DNA of 64,000 nucleotides from Devosia subaequoris (GTDB lineage: Bacteria; Pseudomonadota; Alphaproteobacteria; Rhizobiales; Devosiaceae), in the NCBI RefSeq assembly GCF_014197055.1, contig NZ_JACIEW010000008.1, positions 62,001 to 126,000 of the forward strand, given 5' to 3'. The notes under the pieces are model-generated. The model did no database searches. It was not told where the DNA came from and saw only the letters and a list, made by a program, of their open reading frames with translations. Made by a program: the position numbers and the translations under genes. How positions within the stretch are numbered: the stretch's first letter is position 1; each line of letters begins with the position of its first letter. This document shows positions 62,118 through 64,000 of this stretch, piece by piece.

Positions 62118-64000
62118 ATGCCGACCCTGGACTATGTGTCCATCGTCCGCTCGGTCTATGGAGACCGGGGGGCGATGCTTGCTGGTGCCTTTGCCAGCGG
62201 GCTGACGGCCGCGCTGACCGCCTGGCGGTCGCAATCCCTGCCACTTTACGCGGTGGCGCTGGCCATTATTCTGCTCGGCCTTGTGCGCTATTTCAATATG
62301 CGCGCCTTCTGGCGGGCCGCCATCGACAGTGACGACGCGATGGCCGCGCAGCACTGGGAGGACCGCGCCACGCTGGCCGGGGCGACCCTGGCCCTGGCGC
62401 ATGGGCTGTGGTGCTTGTTCGCGCTGTGGCTGGTCAACGATCCGTTTGCCGAACTGGCCAGCATTTCGCTCTCCATTGCCGTGATGGTGGGGATCTGCGC
62501 CCGTAACTTCGGCCTCGACCGGCTGGTGACCCTGCAATTGCTGGGCGTGATCGTGCCAATGGGCGCCGGTCTGGCCGGGCATGGCGACGCATATCACGCA
62601 ATTTTAGCGGTGCTACTGCTGGTGCTGCTGTCGAGCTTCCGCAAATTGGCCGGCGATATCCGCGCCATCCTGCTTTCGGCCGTGCATGGACGGGTCGAGG
62701 CTTCGCGCCTGGCAGCCGAGCTCGACATCGCCATCACCACGCTGGAACACGGGCTGTGCATGCTCGATGAAAACGGCCTGGTCACCGTTGCCAATGAGCG
62801 GGCCGGCCGGGTGTTTGCCTTGCTGGGAATTCGACAGCTCGCCAACCAGCCGTTCGGCTCAGTGCTGGCGGTGCTTGGGGCGAGCAATCGGGTGTCGCGT
62901 ACGGCGGTTGAAGAGCTTGGCAGCATGATTTCGCGCCGGGCCTCGGGCAAGGTGCTGCTCTCGCTCGATCCGGGGCAGTATTACGAAGTGACCGTCAGTT
63001 CGCGCGGCAAGCGCAGCGTGCTCCTGTTCGAAGATATCACCGAGCGTGTCGAGGCCGAAGAGCGCATCAGCTTCGTGGCGCGTCACGACACGCTGACCAA
63101 TCTGCCCAATCGCAATCACTTTGGCGAATTGGCGCTTGATGAGCTGGAAAATCGCGCCGAGACCGGGACGTCCAGCGTCCTGATGATCTTCGATATCGAT
63201 GAGTTCAAGCATGTCAATGACAGCTTTGGCCATGTCGTTGGCGATAAATTGCTGCGCCAGGCTGCCGACAGGCTCCGCGCAGGGCTGCCGGACGGCACAA
63301 CGCTGGCGCGGCTGGGGGGCGATGAGTTCATCGCCCTGTCAGGTGCCGACATTGAAAGCGCGCGCGCCGGCGCCAGGCGCGTGCTCGACGCGTTTAACGA
63401 GCCCTTCATCCTTGATGGTCACCACCTCTCGGTGCAGGTCAGCATTGGCATGGTCATCAGCCGAACCAGCCGGGAAGGGCTTGATGAATTGATGACCAAG
63501 GCCGATCTGGCGCTTTATGCTGCCAAAGGTGAAGGCAAAGGTCGTTGTCAGCTTTTCCATCAGCAGATGGATATTGATTATCACTATCGCCAGCGGCTCA
63601 AGGCCGATCTGCGCGAAGCGGTGGCGGCGGGCGCATTGTCGCTGGTATTTCAGCCATTACTCGATATCTCCAGTCATCGCGTGGTGTCCTGTGAAGCGCT
63701 GGCGCGCTGGACCCATCCTGAATTGGGACCAATTCCGCCCGCCACTTTCATTCCTCTGGCCGAGGAAATGGGCATTATTTCCGAGATCACGGCCTTCGTC
63801 GTACGCAGTGCGGTGGCCGAATGCAGCCAATGGGCCGGCGAGATCGGCGTGGCGGTCAATGTTTCGGGACGCGATTTCCGAGGCCTGGACCTGCCTGGCC
63901 TGGTTGATGAAGCTCTGGCCGAGTCCGGCTTATCAGCGCCGCGGCTGGAACTGGAAGTGACCGAGACGGCAGTGATCGAGGAAACCGCTCTGGCCCAGAG
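62118..64000 (+). CDS. GGDEF-EAL protein with N-terminal membrane region (3' end outside window)
   Basis: About 627 residues are visible; the frame is open to the edge. Four or five hydrophobic segments in the first 200 residues anchor it. A PAS-like region (about 205-320: LDIAITTLEHGLCMLDENG, YYEVTV) leads into the GGDEF domain with RLGGDEF at about 400-406 and ARHDTLTNLPNRNHF before it. The EAL domain begins with QPLLD and has CEALARW near residue 525, then VNVSG and EVTET at the edge. Both active sites look intact, so it can probably make or degrade c-di-GMP. ATG 62118 is used; GTG 62094 is an alternative. Confidence 0.9.
   Translation, partial: MPTLDYVSIVRSVYGDRGAMLAGAFASGLTAALTAWRSQSLPLYAVALAIILLGLVRYFNMRAFWRAAIDSDDAMAAQHWEDRATLAGATLALAHGLWCLFALWLVNDPFAELASISLSIAVMVGICARNFGLDRLVTLQLLGVIVPMGAGLAGHGDAYHAILAVLLLVLLSSFRKLAGDIRAILLSAVHGRVEASRLAAELDIAITTLEHGLCMLDENGLVTVANERAGRVFALLGIRQLANQPFGSVLAVLGASNRVSRTAVEELGSMISRRASGKVLLSLDPGQYYEVTVSSRGKRSVLLFEDITERVEAEERISFVARHDTLTNLPNRNHFGELALDELENRAETGTSSVLMIFDIDEFKHVNDSFGHVVGDKLLRQAADRLRAGLPDGTTLARLGGDEFIALSGADIESARAGARRVLDAFNEPFILDGHHLSVQVSIGMVISRTSREGLDELMTKADLALYAAKGEGKGRCQLFHQQMDIDYHYRQRLKADLREAVAAGALSLVFQPLLDISSHRVVSCEALARWTHPELGPIPPATFIPLAEEMGIISEITAFVVRSAVAECSQWAGEIGVAVNVSGRDFRGLDLPGLVDEALAESGLSAPRLELEVTETAVIEETALAQ

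Noticed and set aside
1..64000. CRISPR arrays, tRNA/rRNA genes, transposases, phage or toxin-antitoxin loci
   Set aside because: I looked for direct repeat arrays, cloverleaf-like GGTTCGA stretches and mobile-element proteins and found none that hold up.

Overview
The window is GC-rich, densely coded bacterial chromosome. It most likely comes from an alphaproteobacterium of the order Hyphomicrobiales, with Devosia or a relative as the best guess. The supporting evidence is the hisC-tyrC gene pair, an ftsE-ftsX block beside a zinc-ribbon/DUF3426 gene and a CpdR-like receiver, a DUF2125 gene, the imuA-imuB-dnaE2 mutagenesis cassette, and two LexA boxes of the alphaproteobacterial type GTTC-N7-GTTC. 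The genus is inference. I saw no tRNA, rRNA, CRISPR array, insertion sequence or prophage.

Region by region. 1-7.5 kb is a chemosensory island: three methyl-accepting proteins in a row (one cut by the window edge), all ending in a W-x-x-F tether, a two-gene operon of small proteins, and a globin-coupled sensor without the usual receptor tip. 7.6-13.8 kb holds methylglyoxal synthase and a branched-chain-amino-acid-type ABC transporter (livGFHM, with its binding protein on the other strand), with a frameshifted methyltransferase between. 14-18.4 kb is a glycine-betaine-type ABC system with two adjacent paralogous binding proteins. 18.6-24.2 kb has a GGDEF-EAL protein, a small phosphatase and pyruvate carboxylase. 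24.2-26.4 kb is a patchwork of small genes, and a decayed copy of the pyc 3' end lies inside it. 26.5-35 kb carries ispG, an SH3b/crystallin-type secreted protein, a PACE transporter, the ispA-MOSC-ybaK-methyltransferase operon, mtgA, rpmF and fumC. 34.7-36 kb is a two-gene operon of a GntA/YcgG-like haem N-hydroxylase and a DUF1989 protein. 36-43.6 kb has a VOC protein, gloB, hisC-tyrC, DUF2125 and a ChaC-like gene. 43.6-52 kb has a small gene under a LexA-type promoter, plsC, ftsEX, lysA, a second ChaC-like gene, and argH divergent from tlpA. 52-64 kb has a NaChBac-type sodium channel, ppa, a universal stress protein, a TerB-like gene, the SOS cassette imuA-imuB-dnaE2, phhB and a second GGDEF-EAL protein that runs off the end.

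Taken together the window is mainly core metabolism and signalling. The points most worth a second look are the small protein of unknown function whose promoter -10 lies inside a LexA box (43560-43901), the haem N-hydroxylase/DUF1989 operon (34734-36025), the direct-repeat scar of pyc around a three-gene mini-operon (24145-25415), the tip-less globin sensor (6025-7527), and the overlapping ATG codons of argH and tlpA (51688-51691).
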